DNA of 64,000 nt from Beta vulgaris subsp. vulgaris (lineage: Eukaryota; Streptophyta; Magnoliopsida; Caryophyllales; Amaranthaceae). Below, piece by piece: positions 32,910 to 43,743 of this stretch. How positions within the stretch are numbered: the stretch's first letter is position 1; every line of letters starts with the position of its first letter. Under the pieces are notes generated by a model. The model saw nothing but the letters and a program-made list of their open reading frames with translations, had not been told where the DNA came from and ran no database searches. The stretch covers positions 5,477,044-5,541,043 of the forward strand of contig NC_079206.1 in assembly GCF_026745355.1 (NCBI RefSeq), written 5' to 3'. The position numbers and the translations under genes are program-made.

Positions 32910-33491
32910 TCACCATGCACTCTGTATATCTCCTGGATTCATATGCATCTGTTGCTGTGCAGTCATCATGTTGTTGTAAGCTACAATGTCAGCTGCTTGA
33001 ATATCAGAGAAGCCTTCTTTATTCACCACTTTCAGTTCTGCTTTAGTATTCCTTACTTTCTTCATCACTTGATAATACATCTTTGTACCCTGTGTTGCTC
33101 TACTCCATACCCTCCTAAGGATATCCATGAACTTAGGAGATTTCCTCCACATGGTGAAGTATTTAAATGGCTTCTTGCCTATTGTATCAACTAAATACAC
33201 AACAAGTAATGCAGGTGTATGATCAAACTCTCCTTCCTTCTTAAAGGAGACTTCAGCTGATGGAAAACTATCTATCCAGGCTTGATTTGCAATCATCCTA
33301 CCAAGCTTGAAAAAAAACCTGTTAACACCCTCCTGTTTGTTGTTCCATGTGAAGAAATTACATGAGCTTTTGATATCTTGTATTCCACAAACCATCATGC
33401 ACTCTCTCATATCAGCCATTTCTGCCTCCCTTACAGGAGCTCCTATCTTCTCTTCAGTGTTGATTATACAATTAAAGTCTCCACATAGCAA
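32910..33491 (-). pseudogene. LINE 2 endonuclease domain
   Basis: A 193-residue frame starts within the domain (MLCGDFNCIINTEEKIGAPV) and continues CGIQDIKSSCNFFTWNNKQE and KEGEFDHTPALLVV. The usual SDH is FDH here. The N-terminal part upstream is too decayed to follow. Confidence 0.8.
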
Positions 33492-34573
33492 TCATGGTTA
33501 AGTTGTATTAACAGCCTTCAAATCTTCCCATAACTCCAGTCTTCTATTTCTCTCATTAATGCCATATATGAATGTAATAAAAAAAACCATACTTCCATTC
33601 ACAAGCTTAATAAAACAATGAATGAGCTATTAAATGACTTCCACCCCTACACATTATTCTTAATAGTTTGATCACATCATAAAACAGTACAACAGTATTT
33701 GCAGTATTCAACACATTAAATGTCTTCTTAATAGGAGTAGGAGCTATTACCTATTTATCAGTCTGCCTTGGCCCCCTTGTCACCACTCTAAGACCACTGT
33801 ATTACCTTCACGATTAGTAAAGAGATTTAACATTCTAACTAATTTAAACAAATGACAACAAAAGTGAGCAAATCAGAACATCAAAACTAAGAAACAAACT
33901 TGGAAACACAATAAATAGTAAGATAGAAATGGAGGTTACGAACTGCTAGAAAAAGAAAGAAGAAAAAAGAGAGAGAGAGAGAGAAATAGGCTCAACTGAT
34001 CTCAAAACCAAACCCTTGATGATTGCTGCGAAGTCGAATTTTGATTTAGAAATGAAGGTTACGAACTGCCATAAAAAGAAAGAAGAAAGAAAAAGAGAGA
34101 GACAAAAATGGGTTCAACTGATCTTTTCTCGTGTCTTGCGTTTGGACTTGGCGGCTTGGGTTTTTATATTTGTTGGCCACACCATTATTCAAGGCGTGCC
34201 CAGCCTCATTTAAATGTTTGTGATTATTTTTTGTGTTGGTATAAAGTTGGAAGTATTTTTTGTCCCAGCCCTACGTAGGGAAAAAAAATCAAGACTTGAA
34301 GTAGAGGAAGCCTGGTGTCAAAAATATCCTAACTAATTATACATTTTTTTATTTTATTTTTTTTAAAAAAAAAAAGACACTTCAAGATGATCAATGTGGA
34401 ATTCACGTTTTGATAGATAGAGTGATTGACCGATTAAATTAACTTAGTTATATGAGAAACTAATTAGATAGAATCTCGTTATCCATGGGAAAATATTTAG
34501 AGGATATAACAACCTGAGCACAACTCTCAGATGTTAATTACTTTTTAATCCTTTTCACAGTCTAGAAAACTTC

Positions 34574-34581
34574 TATATAAA
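34574..34581 (+). promoter_or_regulatory. TATA box of A2
   Basis: TATATAAA is in the same place as in A1. The promoter of the broken gene is intact, with only a few single-base changes from A1 over the 290 bases before the ATG. Confidence 0.65.
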
Positions 34582-34680
34582 TGGTTTAGTTATCCTTTCA
34601 TTTTCAGCAATTCATCCTACACACAATACACTTTCCAACAATACATCCTCAAGACCTCAACCACTAATCCAAAACTAAAT

Positions 34681-34950
34681 ATGGCTAATCAGCTCAAAAA
34701 GTTTCTAGTGTTCATGGCCATGGCAATGCTTGTGATGGGCTATGCCGTTTCGGCAGCCCGTCTCCTTAGCGAATTGCCTATTGAAATTTCAGGGACCTTG
34801 GATGCAGGGCCTATTAAAGGGTCAGGTACTACAAAACCCCATTGAGCGGTTGCTTGAAAGTTGCTGGTCTGTCTTAGTTGTGGGAGCGTCGGCCCACCCA
34901 TTGAAGGCAGCATCGAAATCCCCCTCGCCAATGACCAGACAGGAAACTAG
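34681..34950 (+). pseudogene. small secreted protein, A type, broken copy (A2)
   Basis: The first 155 or so bases are identical to A1. A run of five C is then shortened to four, giving an immediate TGA at 34843-34845, so the product would be 54 residues: the signal peptide and about 29 residues without either cysteine. A second cluster of changes about 25 bases further on removes two more bases, so the original frame is restored before the final TAG (34948-34950). Promoter and TATA box are kept. It is either a recent pseudogene or a source of a short secreted peptide; I favour pseudogene. Confidence 0.85.
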
Positions 34951-36115
34951 TTACACCCTTTTGCTATTGCATCATTATCGTCTGCTTCTTCTTTTTCCGG
35001 CGTTAATCAATCTCTCTTTCACTTATAATTGGCCGAAACCGATTATGATTTATGTGTATTACCTTTAATTTGGTTTTACTCTTTTTCACTTTATGTTCTG
35101 TACGTATACAACGTTTATCAAGCGATTAATACTTGCTTCTGTGTTTTGATAATATATAAGTTATCAGCGAGATCCTTGTCTAATTATCAAATTTTATACT
35201 TCTTTAGTTTCATTACTAGTGCAACATTATTCTTTTGCAAATTTATAAGAAAGCTATGTGAAGAAGCTCATATAGACATAGACATTTTTTTAAGACTCGT
35301 GATTGAAGATCGATAGAGAAAAAATATTATCAAACAAATGATAAAATTACAACTAAAATAAAACTTCCACATATAAAAGAAATGGAACACTAATGGAAAT
35401 AGAGGAATAATTGAAATGATTTTTAAATCCGCCTTGACTAAGATGAGTTACTACCATTTTAATTTATATATGTGCTGTTATCTCTTTATGCAAAATAGTG
35501 CAAAATAGTTATCAATCAATGCATATATATTTGTTATCAGCTCAAACACATTAGTTTTCACCTTAGAAGTTTATACATATTTGTTATCAGTTTATAGATA
35601 TTTCATATTAGTTTAATAATTGATGTAAATAATCCCAAGTTTTGTTGACAATAAGCTCTAAATTGTGTAATTAAGAACTAATTTTGGTCATATAAATTAA
35701 GAAAAGGAAAAAGGTTATTTACCTTTTGATGAAGAAATACATTTATGATAATTAAGTACTAAAAATAACTACAAGTTTCAATCTTCTTGTTAAAAATTAT
35801 TTTACATAAGTTATCATTAATTTATTTGAACACTAAAAGTGATAAATTACAAGAATTAAATTTAACTGGTCAAACATCAAATAAATTTCAAAAGTAAAGA
35901 AAGTGGGAATCAGTTTGTGAAGGACCAAAATTACCAAAATGTCATTAATACCATTGAAAGCGTTTAAACCATTCGATTTTCATGATCTAAATATCCAAAA
36001 TGGTTTTTTGTTCTCAATTAAGCTATATTCTCTCGTTAATTAGAGTTTCTGAAAATAACTTGTTGTTAACTCGTGTGATGCTCAATGTCATTTCCCATAA
36101 CATATAATTGATATA
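34951..36115. other. A2 3' region, no gene
   Basis: This matches 12993-14003 and then 23334-23497 of copy 1 without a break, which shows the state before the LINE insertion. Its last five bases (36111-36115, ATATA) are the left target duplication of the Copia element. Confidence 0.7.
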
Positions 36116-36423
36116 TGTAGAGAAAGATAATGCAATAAAGAGATGAAATCAGCTATGTATGATGCAGTGTAGAGACTGAAATGCAGTCATGGTAGGTAGC
36201 TCAAATGGGGGCACCTACCTTTGTGTATTGATTATGTTGTGATGCCTCATACAAGCTGAGTGCAGCAGCCTTTTATATACAAGGCAATAACTAGGGTAGC
36301 AATCCCTAGGAAGATACGCACATGACTTTTAATAAATAGCATGTGCCACTTAGCCACCTAAGCTTACTATAACATGTGCACCTCACATGTCTATTACATG
36401 TCATTACATTATATTCATTTACA
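36116..36423 (-). repeat. Copia 3' LTR
   Basis: The 308-bp terminal repeat lies at the 3' end of the element on the minus strand. The frame of the polyprotein ends nine bases inside it. Confidence 0.95.
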
Positions 36424-39400
36424 CTCCCTCTCAAGATGAGAGTGTGAAGAAGCTTGCACTCCCATCTTGCCTAAGAGACGTTTGTGTTGAGTGACAGGTA
36501 AAGCTTTGGTGAGAACATCCGCAAGTTGTTCTGTAGAAGAGACATAAGAGGGCCTGATGATGCCTTGATTGATCTTCTCCTTGATGAAATGGCAGTCGAT
36601 TTCTATGTGCTTTGTTCTTTCATGATTGACAGGGTTGGCTGCTATAGAAAGAGCTGCCTGGTTATCACATTTTAAGGCTGCAGCATCTAGTTTCTTAAGC
36701 CCTAGGTCCTTAAGCAAGGAAATGAGCCAAGTCACCTCACAAGCTGTAAGAGCCATTGCTCTATATTCAGCTTCTGTTGAAGATCTTGCAACTACACTTT
36801 GCTTTTTACTTTTCCAGGAGATAGGTGATGTGCCTAGGAGAACACAATATCCAGTAGTTGATCTTCTAGAATAGGGACAGGAGGCCCAATCTGAATCACA
36901 GTAGGCTGTAAGTCTAGCTGCTGTATTGCTAGCTAGTAATATACCTTGCTGAGGAGCTTGTTTGATGTATCTAAGGACCCTGCGAGCTGCTTGCATATGA
37001 ACAGAAGTGGGTGCTTGCATAAATTGACTAAGCAGCTGAACAGAGAAGGTGATGTCAGGACTTGAAAGTGTCAAGTAGATGAGTTGACCAACTAGTCTTC
37101 TATATCCCTCAGGATTAGGTAATGCAGTCCCCTTGTTAGGTTCCAGCTTGAGATGAGTGTCTAATGGCAATTTGAGAGCTTTTTGCTTGTCAACACCATA
37201 TTCTCTTAAGAGATCAAGAGCATATTTTCGTTGAGAGATGAAAATACCTTGAGAGGTGGTTGTGAACTCCATCCCTAGAGAATAGCTTAAGTTTCCCAAG
37301 TCCTTCATATGAAAAGAGGCACTGAGAAACTTTTTAAGCTTGTCAATTTCACACTTACTGTTTCCAGTGATGATCAAATCATCAACATATATCAAAATAG
37401 CTGTGAAGTTTCCATTTTGCTCTTGCACAAACAAAGAATGATCTGCATGAGATTGCTGATAGCCAAAGGATAGCAACACACTAGACAGTTTAGCAAACCA
37501 CTGTCTAGGTGCTTGTTTCAAACCATATAATGCTTTCTTCAGTTTGCACACTTGTATTCCTTTCTCCCTCTGTCCTTTATACTCATCCGATATATTGTAG
37601 CCAGGTGGAATGTGCATAAAGATTTCTTCTTGAAGGTCTCCATGTAGGAAGGCATTTTGCACATCCATTTGACAAGTGTCCCACTTGTTCATAGCTGCCA
37701 CTGCTAGAAGAGCTCTAATTGTGCTCATTTTGGCTACAGGAGCATAGGTTTCAGTGTATTCTACACCTTTCTTTTGATTACAGCCCTGTATCACTAGCCT
37801 TGCTTTCTTTCTCTCTACTGTTCCATCTGCTTTGTACTTAGTTTTATACACCCATCTGCACCCTATAGCCTTCCTGCCAGGTGGAAGAGAGGTAATCTCA
37901 CAGGTTTCATTCCTCTCCAAGGCTTCCAGTTCCTGTTCCATGGCTACTACCCAACCAGGTTGAGTGACTGCTTCATAGTAGGTTTTTGGCTCTTTTATAT
38001 TAGCTATTGTCCTTACCATATTTGCAAAATGTTCTCCAACATCTGCTGTTGCAACTGGAGAAGCTTCTACAGCTTGTTCACTGGTAGGTCTAGCTTGTGG
38101 GTTAGTAACAAAGTCATCAAGCCAAGCAGGTGGCTTAGAGACTCTTGTAGACTTTCTCAAGGGTTTAGGTGAGGAAGATTGTGGTTCTGAAGTGATTATT
38201 TGAGGTTGTATGGGTACAGGAATTGATTGTGGTGAAGAAAGGATGGGTTCATATGGTTCATCATGAGTGATAGGATGAGAGTGAGAGTATTCTGTGCTGG
38301 TTACACTAGAGTCTACATCAACTGGAGATTGGTTAGGAAGGGTAATAGGTATAGGATTCATGAATTTTGTGGATTGAGAATTCAACATGGGAAAGATGTG
38401 CTCATAAAACTGTACATCTCTTGACACAAATTGCTTTTTAGTGAGAAGATTTTCAAGCTTGTACCCTTTTTGGGTAGCAGGGTAACCAAGGAATAGGCAT
38501 GGAACAGCTTTTGCATCAAATTTATCTCTCTTTCTGTCCGGATTATAAGCCATAGCAAAGCAACCAAAGCTCTTCAGGTGAGAATAATTTGGTTCTTGTC
38601 CAAACATCTTCTCATATGGTGTTTTATGTTTCAAGACAGATGAAGGCAATCTGTTTATGATGTGTGCTGCTGTAATCACACAATCACCCCAGTAAGCCAG
38701 GGATAAACCTGCTTCAAATCTCAAGGCTCTACTAATTTCAAGTAGGTGCCTGTGTTTTCTTTCAACCACACCATTTTGCTGTGGTCTATCAACACAGCTG
38801 GTTTGGTGAACTATACCCTGATCTGTAAACCAAGATACACAACCTTGATCCTTGAATTCCAAGGCATTATCAGATCTAATGATCTTGATACTCTTGTGAA
38901 ACTGATTCTTAGCATACACACAGAAGTTTTTAATAGTAGCTAAGGAATCAGATTTGTTTTTTAGCAATTGAACCCAAGTAGCTCTTGTAAAGTCATCTAC
39001 TACAGTTAGAAAGAATCTGTATTTCTCTTTATAAGGAACCCTATAAGGTCCCCATATGTCAATGTGAATTAGATCAAAGGGACCTGCCAGTGAAGTATTA
39101 CTCAAGGGAAATGGGAGTTTTGTGAACTTAGCCATAGGACAAGAAAGACAAGTCTCATTTTTGGATTCTTTTAGATGCTCTTTCAGACATGGTATATGTT
39201 TCAGTTTACTTGAAGAAGCATGACCAAGTCTGACATGCCACAAGGAATAATCAAAGGTTTTTGCATTGCAAACATTAACATCATTACACACTTTGTCATC
39301 CAAAGTACATTTAGGATTAAAAACAAGTTTCTCAGAACTGTGAGTTACATTCACATTACTACAGTGACTGTTGTTTGCCTTAGGTAGCTTGGAAACACAG

Positions 39401-40944
39401 GTTGGTTGAGTGTAGGTTGTTTTCAAACTGGTTCTTGAGTATTGGATGGTGTAGGGTTGATTTTGAAGGTAATAGAGTCCCCCAGTGGCAGTTCCTATGT
39501 CTTTAATTCTCTGTGTTGTGCAATCCTGCAACACACAATAATCTTTATGAAACATCACAAAGCACTTGTTTTGTTCACATAATTTCTGTACAGATAGAAG
39601 GTTTTGTTTAAATTCAGGCACAAACAAGACTTTTTTAAGCTCAATTCCATTTTCAAGCAAAACTTTGCCTATGTGAGTTACATAAGCAACTCCTCCATTT
39701 GGAAGATTTATCTTGGGTTTGTGAAGTAACTGTCTCACATTGTGTAACTTCTCAAGCTTTGCCACCATGTGATCTGATGCCCCTGAATCTATGATCCAGG
39801 CATCACTCATATTCTTTACAAAGTGACAATAAATCATACCTGCAAAGTGCTCATCTATTTCATCATCAGTGTCATCATTCTTTTGTTTGCTTGCTGAGTT
39901 ACTTGAGCTAGGACCCAACTTCATCATTTCTTTCAATTGCAAAGCAATAGCAGTAGCTAGATCAGCATTGCCACCACTCATCTGAGCATTATAGCCACTC
40001 TTTTTCTTGTGATACTGACCACTTGCATTATGACTTGGATTCTTTCCTTTGCCATAATTACTTCTACTCTCCTGAGCACCATCAGCTTGCCTGCTTCCTT
40101 GTTTGTTCTTGTTGTGATTGATAGGAAAACCTATCTTGAACCAACACTTATCAGCAGTGTGGTTGTTCTTCTTGCACACAGTACAGTAGGTCTTGTTTTC
40201 ATTTTTACTGTACAGGGCTATGCTAGGAACTTCTTCTTTTCCATTTCCTGTAGTTTCATTTTGAGATTCTTCCTGTTGCACCATTGATACAGCACCTTCC
40301 ACAGTAGGTAAAGTGCTCATAAGCAGAATGTGACTCTTCAAGGACCCATAAGCCAGGTCTAGACCATTAAGGAACTGGAACAATTTCTGTTCTTCCTTTT
40401 GTTGGTCAATGGCTTCTATGTAAGCTGTAACTTCAGATGTTACATTTGTAATTGCTGGGTAGTCATTCATTGACTCTATTTCTTCCCAAAGCACTCTCAG
40501 ATCTGTATAATACTCAGACGCATGCCTCTCATTCTGTTTCACTTCATAAGTGAGCTTGTTCAGTCTATACTTCCTACTCCCATTACTCACAGTGAATCTG
40601 TGTTTAAGACTCATCCATATTTCCTTGGAGGACTTTATGTACATTACAGACCTTCTTATGGACTCTGTCATGTTGTTGAGAAGCCAAGCTGTAACCATAC
40701 TGTTACAAGCTTCCCATGCTTCTTTCAACACTGGGTCTGAGCTAGACTTTGTTAATGCTCCAGTAACAAAGCCTAGTTTTCTCTTGGTAGCAAGAGATAT
40801 CTCCATGGATCTCTTCCATGGTCTGTAATCTGAAGCCCCTGTCAACTGACAGTCCACCTTCAAGGTGTTTGGACCATCAGAAGGGTGTAAATACAGAGGG
40901 CTATTTGACTCTAGGGTCGTTTTTGAGGGCTCTTTATCAGGCAT
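36415..40944 (-). CDS. Copia Gag-Pol polyprotein, 1509 aa, uninterrupted
   Basis: One frame encodes all retrotransposon functions. Gag occupies about residues 1-250 (LTGASDYRPWKRSMEISLAT). The zinc knuckle CTVCKKNNHTADKC is at 254-267 and the aspartic protease DSGASDHM at 386-393. Integrase has an HHCC-type start near 580 (LWHVRLGHASSSKLKH, CLSCPMAKF) and catalytic IHIDIWGPY, IRSDNALEF and the NGVVERKHR region. Reverse transcriptase has MDVQNAFLHGDL, KALYGLKQAPRQW and IYVDDLIITG. RNase H has TAYCDSDWASCPYSRRSTTG and SSTEAEYRA. It ends in ADVLTKALPVTQHKRLLGKM. No stop or frameshift is visible, so the element may be autonomous. I do not assign the Copia lineage with confidence. Confidence 0.96.
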   Translation of the reverse strand: MPDKEPSKTTLESNSPLYLHPSDGPNTLKVDCQLTGASDYRPWKRSMEISLATKRKLGFVTGALTKSSSDPVLKEAWEACNSMVTAWLLNNMTESIRRSVMYIKSSKEIWMSLKHRFTVSNGSRKYRLNKLTYEVKQNERHASEYYTDLRVLWEEIESMNDYPAITNVTSEVTAYIEAIDQQKEEQKLFQFLNGLDLAYGSLKSHILLMSTLPTVEGAVSMVQQEESQNETTGNGKEEVPSIALYSKNENKTYCTVCKKNNHTADKCWFKIGFPINHNKNKQGSRQADGAQESRSNYGKGKNPSHNASGQYHKKKSGYNAQMSGGNADLATAIALQLKEMMKLGPSSSNSASKQKNDDTDDEIDEHFAGMIYCHFVKNMSDAWIIDSGASDHMVAKLEKLHNVRQLLHKPKINLPNGGVAYVTHIGKVLLENGIELKKVLFVPEFKQNLLSVQKLCEQNKCFVMFHKDYCVLQDCTTQRIKDIGTATGGLYYLQNQPYTIQYSRTSLKTTYTQPTCVSKLPKANNSHCSNVNVTHSSEKLVFNPKCTLDDKVCNDVNVCNAKTFDYSLWHVRLGHASSSKLKHIPCLKEHLKESKNETCLSCPMAKFTKLPFPLSNTSLAGPFDLIHIDIWGPYRVPYKEKYRFFLTVVDDFTRATWVQLLKNKSDSLATIKNFCVYAKNQFHKSIKIIRSDNALEFKDQGCVSWFTDQGIVHQTSCVDRPQQNGVVERKHRHLLEISRALRFEAGLSLAYWGDCVITAAHIINRLPSSVLKHKTPYEKMFGQEPNYSHLKSFGCFAMAYNPDRKRDKFDAKAVPCLFLGYPATQKGYKLENLLTKKQFVSRDVQFYEHIFPMLNSQSTKFMNPIPITLPNQSPVDVDSSVTSTEYSHSHPITHDEPYEPILSSPQSIPVPIQPQIITSEPQSSSPKPLRKSTRVSKPPAWLDDFVTNPQARPTSEQAVEASPVATADVGEHFANMVRTIANIKEPKTYYEAVTQPGWVVAMEQELEALERNETCEITSLPPGRKAIGCRWVYKTKYKADGTVERKKARLVIQGCNQKKGVEYTETYAPVAKMSTIRALLAVAAMNKWDTCQMDVQNAFLHGDLQEEIFMHIPPGYNISDEYKGQREKGIQVCKLKKALYGLKQAPRQWFAKLSSVLLSFGYQQSHADHSLFVQEQNGNFTAILIYVDDLIITGNSKCEIDKLKKFLSASFHMKDLGNLSYSLGMEFTTTSQGIFISQRKYALDLLREYGVDKQKALKLPLDTHLKLEPNKGTALPNPEGYRRLVGQLIYLTLSSPDITFSVQLLSQFMQAPTSVHMQAARRVLRYIKQAPQQGILLASNTAARLTAYCDSDWASCPYSRRSTTGYCVLLGTSPISWKSKKQSVVARSSTEAEYRAMALTACEVTWLISLLKDLGLKKLDAAALKCDNQAALSIAANPVNHERTKHIEIDCHFIKEKINQGIIRPSYVSSTEQLADVLTKALPVTQHKRLLGKMGVQASSHSHLERECK

Positions 40945-41106
40945 GATGCAAGAAAAGAAGCTAAACTCGAGAAAGCTTTAGTCTTTAGCAAGAAAAGAAA
41001 TCACTCCTAACTTGAATGACTTAACAGAAGGCTAGAAAACCAGCTTCAAGTATTTTCTACACAATTTTAAAGCAACAAACTTTAGCAGATTCCACTTACT
41101 TCTTTA

Positions 41107-41119
41107 GGCTCTGATACCA
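41107..41119 (-). promoter_or_regulatory. Copia primer-binding site
   Basis: TGGTATCAGAGCC on the minus strand directly follows the 5' LTR. It is complementary to the 3' end of initiator tRNA-Met, the primer used by most plant Copia elements. Confidence 0.9.
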
Positions 41120-41427
41120 TGTAGAGAAAGATAATGCAATAAAGAGATGAAATCAGCTATGTATGATGCAGTGTAGAGACTGAAATGCAGTCATGATAGG
41201 TAGCTCAAATGGCGGCTCCTACCTTTGTGTATTGATTATGTTGTGATGCCTCATACAAGCTGAGTGCAGCAGCCTTTTATATACAAGGCAATAACTAGGG
41301 TAGCAATCCCTAGGAAGATACGCACATGACTTTTAATAAATAGCATGTGCCACTTAGCCACCTAAGCTTACTATAACATGTGCACCTCACATGTCTATTA
41401 CATGTCATTACATTATATTCATTTACA
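41120..41427 (-). repeat. Copia 5' LTR
   Basis: The 308-bp repeat lies at the 5' end on the minus strand, followed outward by the ATATA duplication. It differs from the 3' LTR at three positions within a 20-base stretch near 41199-41218. Confidence 0.95.
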
Positions 41428-41432
41428 ATATA

Positions 41433-42471
41433 TATTCTAAAACCCGAGACAAAAAATTATCATGCTGCCAATGTATGCTTCGCCTCCTATATAGGATTCA
41501 TCACGAATTTTATTATTTTCTTATCCAGATCGGATTTTCCTTTTTTCCGACCGCCTCCTATATCAATAATCATACGCTTAATATTTTGGTTGAGTTGGTC
41601 CTCTAAGGTGGTTGGTTGAAGATCTTACTTCCACCATTGTGACAGAGGTTTGCTTCTTGCGCCTTGCAAATTGGGATTCCCAGACTTCCCCGCTTACAAA
41701 GGATCTCCATCTTATTAATTACCAAAAAAAATGTAGTTTCAAAAATTTAAGAGATATCACCAAATTAATGTTACCCCGCACTTGGTAGACGTTACAGGAC
41801 CAACTCAATTAAAAGATTAAATTGATAGTTCAAGTCACAAGATTGGTTTTAGAAAAACTGTTTTCACGGGTTGGAATAAAGGTCATCATCATTAGACTAA
41901 TTCCCTTTTTACCTTATTTGATATTGATATGATTCTTCTGACATTCTCATGACTGCAAGATACTACTTTGGAAGTGTTCAATTCAATTATAGCTCCTAAT
42001 CTGCACCACATTGACATAATCTTCCAGGCAATTCATTGCTGGCTCTCGAAGGATCAACCCGATCTAATAACATATATTAGAGGTATGATAGGATCAAAGT
42101 GGAATTCACGTATTGATATCTCGATTGACTGATTAAAACCTATATACCTAATTAAATAGGTGATATGAGAATGTAGCTAATTTAATATAAGCTCGTAATC
42201 CATGGGAAAATATTTAAAGCATCTAACAACCCGATCACAACTCTCAGATGTTATAGTAGTACAACACGTTACACGTCTTGAATCCTTTAATGTCCTTTCA
42301 GGACTCCTATATAATAGATTGATTTATCGTATTATTCTCATCATTATCATAATTGTGTTGCCGCAATCATAAATATTCTCACCAGCATCGTAACACAAAG
42401 AATAAAACCAACCGTTTTCAAGAAAATATTCATCCTCAACTACTTCCTACATACGTACTTGAAACCCAAAA
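41433..42471 (+). promoter_or_regulatory. B2 upstream region with promoter module
   Basis: This matches 23500-24530. The promoter blocks at about 42100-42250 are kept. The TATA position (42308-42315) reads TATATAAT, one base different from B1. No gene is visible. Confidence 0.65.
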
Positions 42472-42753
42472 ATGGTTAACCAACTCAAAAAATCTCTAGT
42501 GTCCATTGCTATGGTAATGCTTGTGATGGCTTACGCCGTCTCGGCTGCTCGCATCCTCGCCACATTGCCTGCGGAAGTTACATGGACTGTGGAAGTAGGG
42601 CCTGTTAAGCTTCAGGCACAAGAAGGACTGGCCGGTTGCGCAAATGTTGCTGACCCAGCTAACGTCGAAGCCTGTGGCAGCGTCGGCCCACCCATCAAAG
42701 CCCACCTCAAAACTCCCCTTGCCAGTGATCTTCCTGGCCAAACAGGAAACTAA
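42472..42753 (+). CDS. small secreted protein, B type (B2)
   Basis: 93 residues, identical to B1 except Glu for Asp at position 35; the coding bases carry a handful of further silent changes. Signal peptide, both cysteines (56, 68), CGSVGPPI and the GQTGN end are all kept. Unlike A2, this second copy is intact. Its promoter has a changed TATA box, so its expression could differ from B1. Function is unknown. Confidence 0.82.
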   Translation: MVNQLKKSLVSIAMVMLVMAYAVSAARILATLPAEVTWTVEVGPVKLQAQEGLAGCANVADPANVEACGSVGPPIKAHLKTPLASDLPGQTGN

Positions 42754-43743
42754 TTATGTACTCCTCTTCGTTGTGGTGCATCATTCTCGTCTGCTTATTT
42801 TCATTTTCTTTCTCTTTTTTCGGCGTTGATTCTTTTTACTACATGTTTATCTAGGTTTTTTTGGGGGTTGGGGGGGGGGGGGGGGGTTGTTTCAAATGGT
42901 CGAAACTGATCAATTCGTGTGTATTTCCTTTTAATATGGTTTTCATTTATATAGCTCTGTCTACTTCCGTCATTCGCAAGAGCAGCAGAAATTTTGGATC
43001 GAATCTCATCTCTTACAAGGAAAGATCCCAATTTTTCCCAAATTACAAGGAACTTCATCTTATCTTATTAAACAAAAATCATCATTTACGTATAGCTAAG
43101 ATGTGAGGCAACTAATACTTTAATTTCATCTTTAGTAAATAAGTTTTGTTTCCATCGAAACAAAATGAACTAAATCTTTGGCCCATATGTTGATACATAC
43201 AGTTATAAGATGTACTTGTTTTGAGACCTATAAAATATAGGAAAATTGGCTTCAACACCACAGACTATATGGCTTAGATGCAACAATATCACTAACTTGA
43301 TTAGTAGCTAAAACATCACAAACTATATATTGGTATGGGTGCAATGAGTGTTATAAATGACGTCGAAACTAACTTTTCTTAACATATGTTCACGTCACTT
43401 AGACTTTTAATCAATAAAAAAAATAGAATAAATGAAATACAAAGGGGAAAATGGGAAAGCAATTAACACAATTCCCCTGCCGTCGACAAGAAAAGTTAAT
43501 TTCAGCATCATTTATGACACTCACTGCAGCCACCCCAATATGTCATCATAATAATGGGAATTATCCCTAAAAGAATATAGATCTAAAAATATGCTAAAAG
43601 TTTTATAATTAAGAAATGTAAATGTAGGCATACACTTTTTGTTTCCTAAAATCACCTGGACATAAAAACTTATAATAAATTTACACATGAATAAATACTC
43701 TCAAAAAGCAGAAACAAACTCCCACAAATGGAGAAAAATCCAT
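42754..43743. other. B2 3' region, no gene
   Basis: This matches 24813-25744. A poly-G run at about 42864-42887 is expanded compared with copy 1. Confidence 0.6.

Larger units (their letters stand above)
28894..33795 (-). mobile_element. second L1-type LINE, 5' truncated, with solo LTR
   Basis: The minus-strand order is endonuclease (33491-32910), reverse transcriptase (32742 to about 30212, interrupted by a solo LTR) and RT-associated zinc domain (29759-29280). A short poly-T (28895-28902) marks the 3' end. There is no ORF1, so the 5' end is truncated near 33795, exactly where the second duplication copy begins. I found no clear target duplication. Several stops are present. Confidence 0.85.
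36116..41427 (-). mobile_element. complete Ty1/Copia retrotransposon, TSD ATATA
   Basis: Two 308-bp LTRs (36116-36423 and 41120-41427, TG...CA) enclose one long minus-strand frame. The target duplication ATATA is at 36111-36115 and 41428-41432. The primer-binding site TGGTATCAGAGCC (minus strand, 41119-41107), matching initiator tRNA-Met, touches the 5' LTR, and the purine tract GAGAGGGAG (36432-36424) touches the 3' LTR. I count three differences between the LTRs, so insertion is recent. The uninterrupted target is visible at 23490-23507. Confidence 0.97.

Noticed and set aside
36626..40828. Plus-strand frames within the Copia element
   Set aside because: They are shadows of the 1509-codon polyprotein on the other strand.
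12720..42753. Calling the secreted proteins antimicrobial peptides or signalling hormones
   Set aside because: Two cysteines and a signal peptide are not enough. No known motif of either class is visible, so function is left open.
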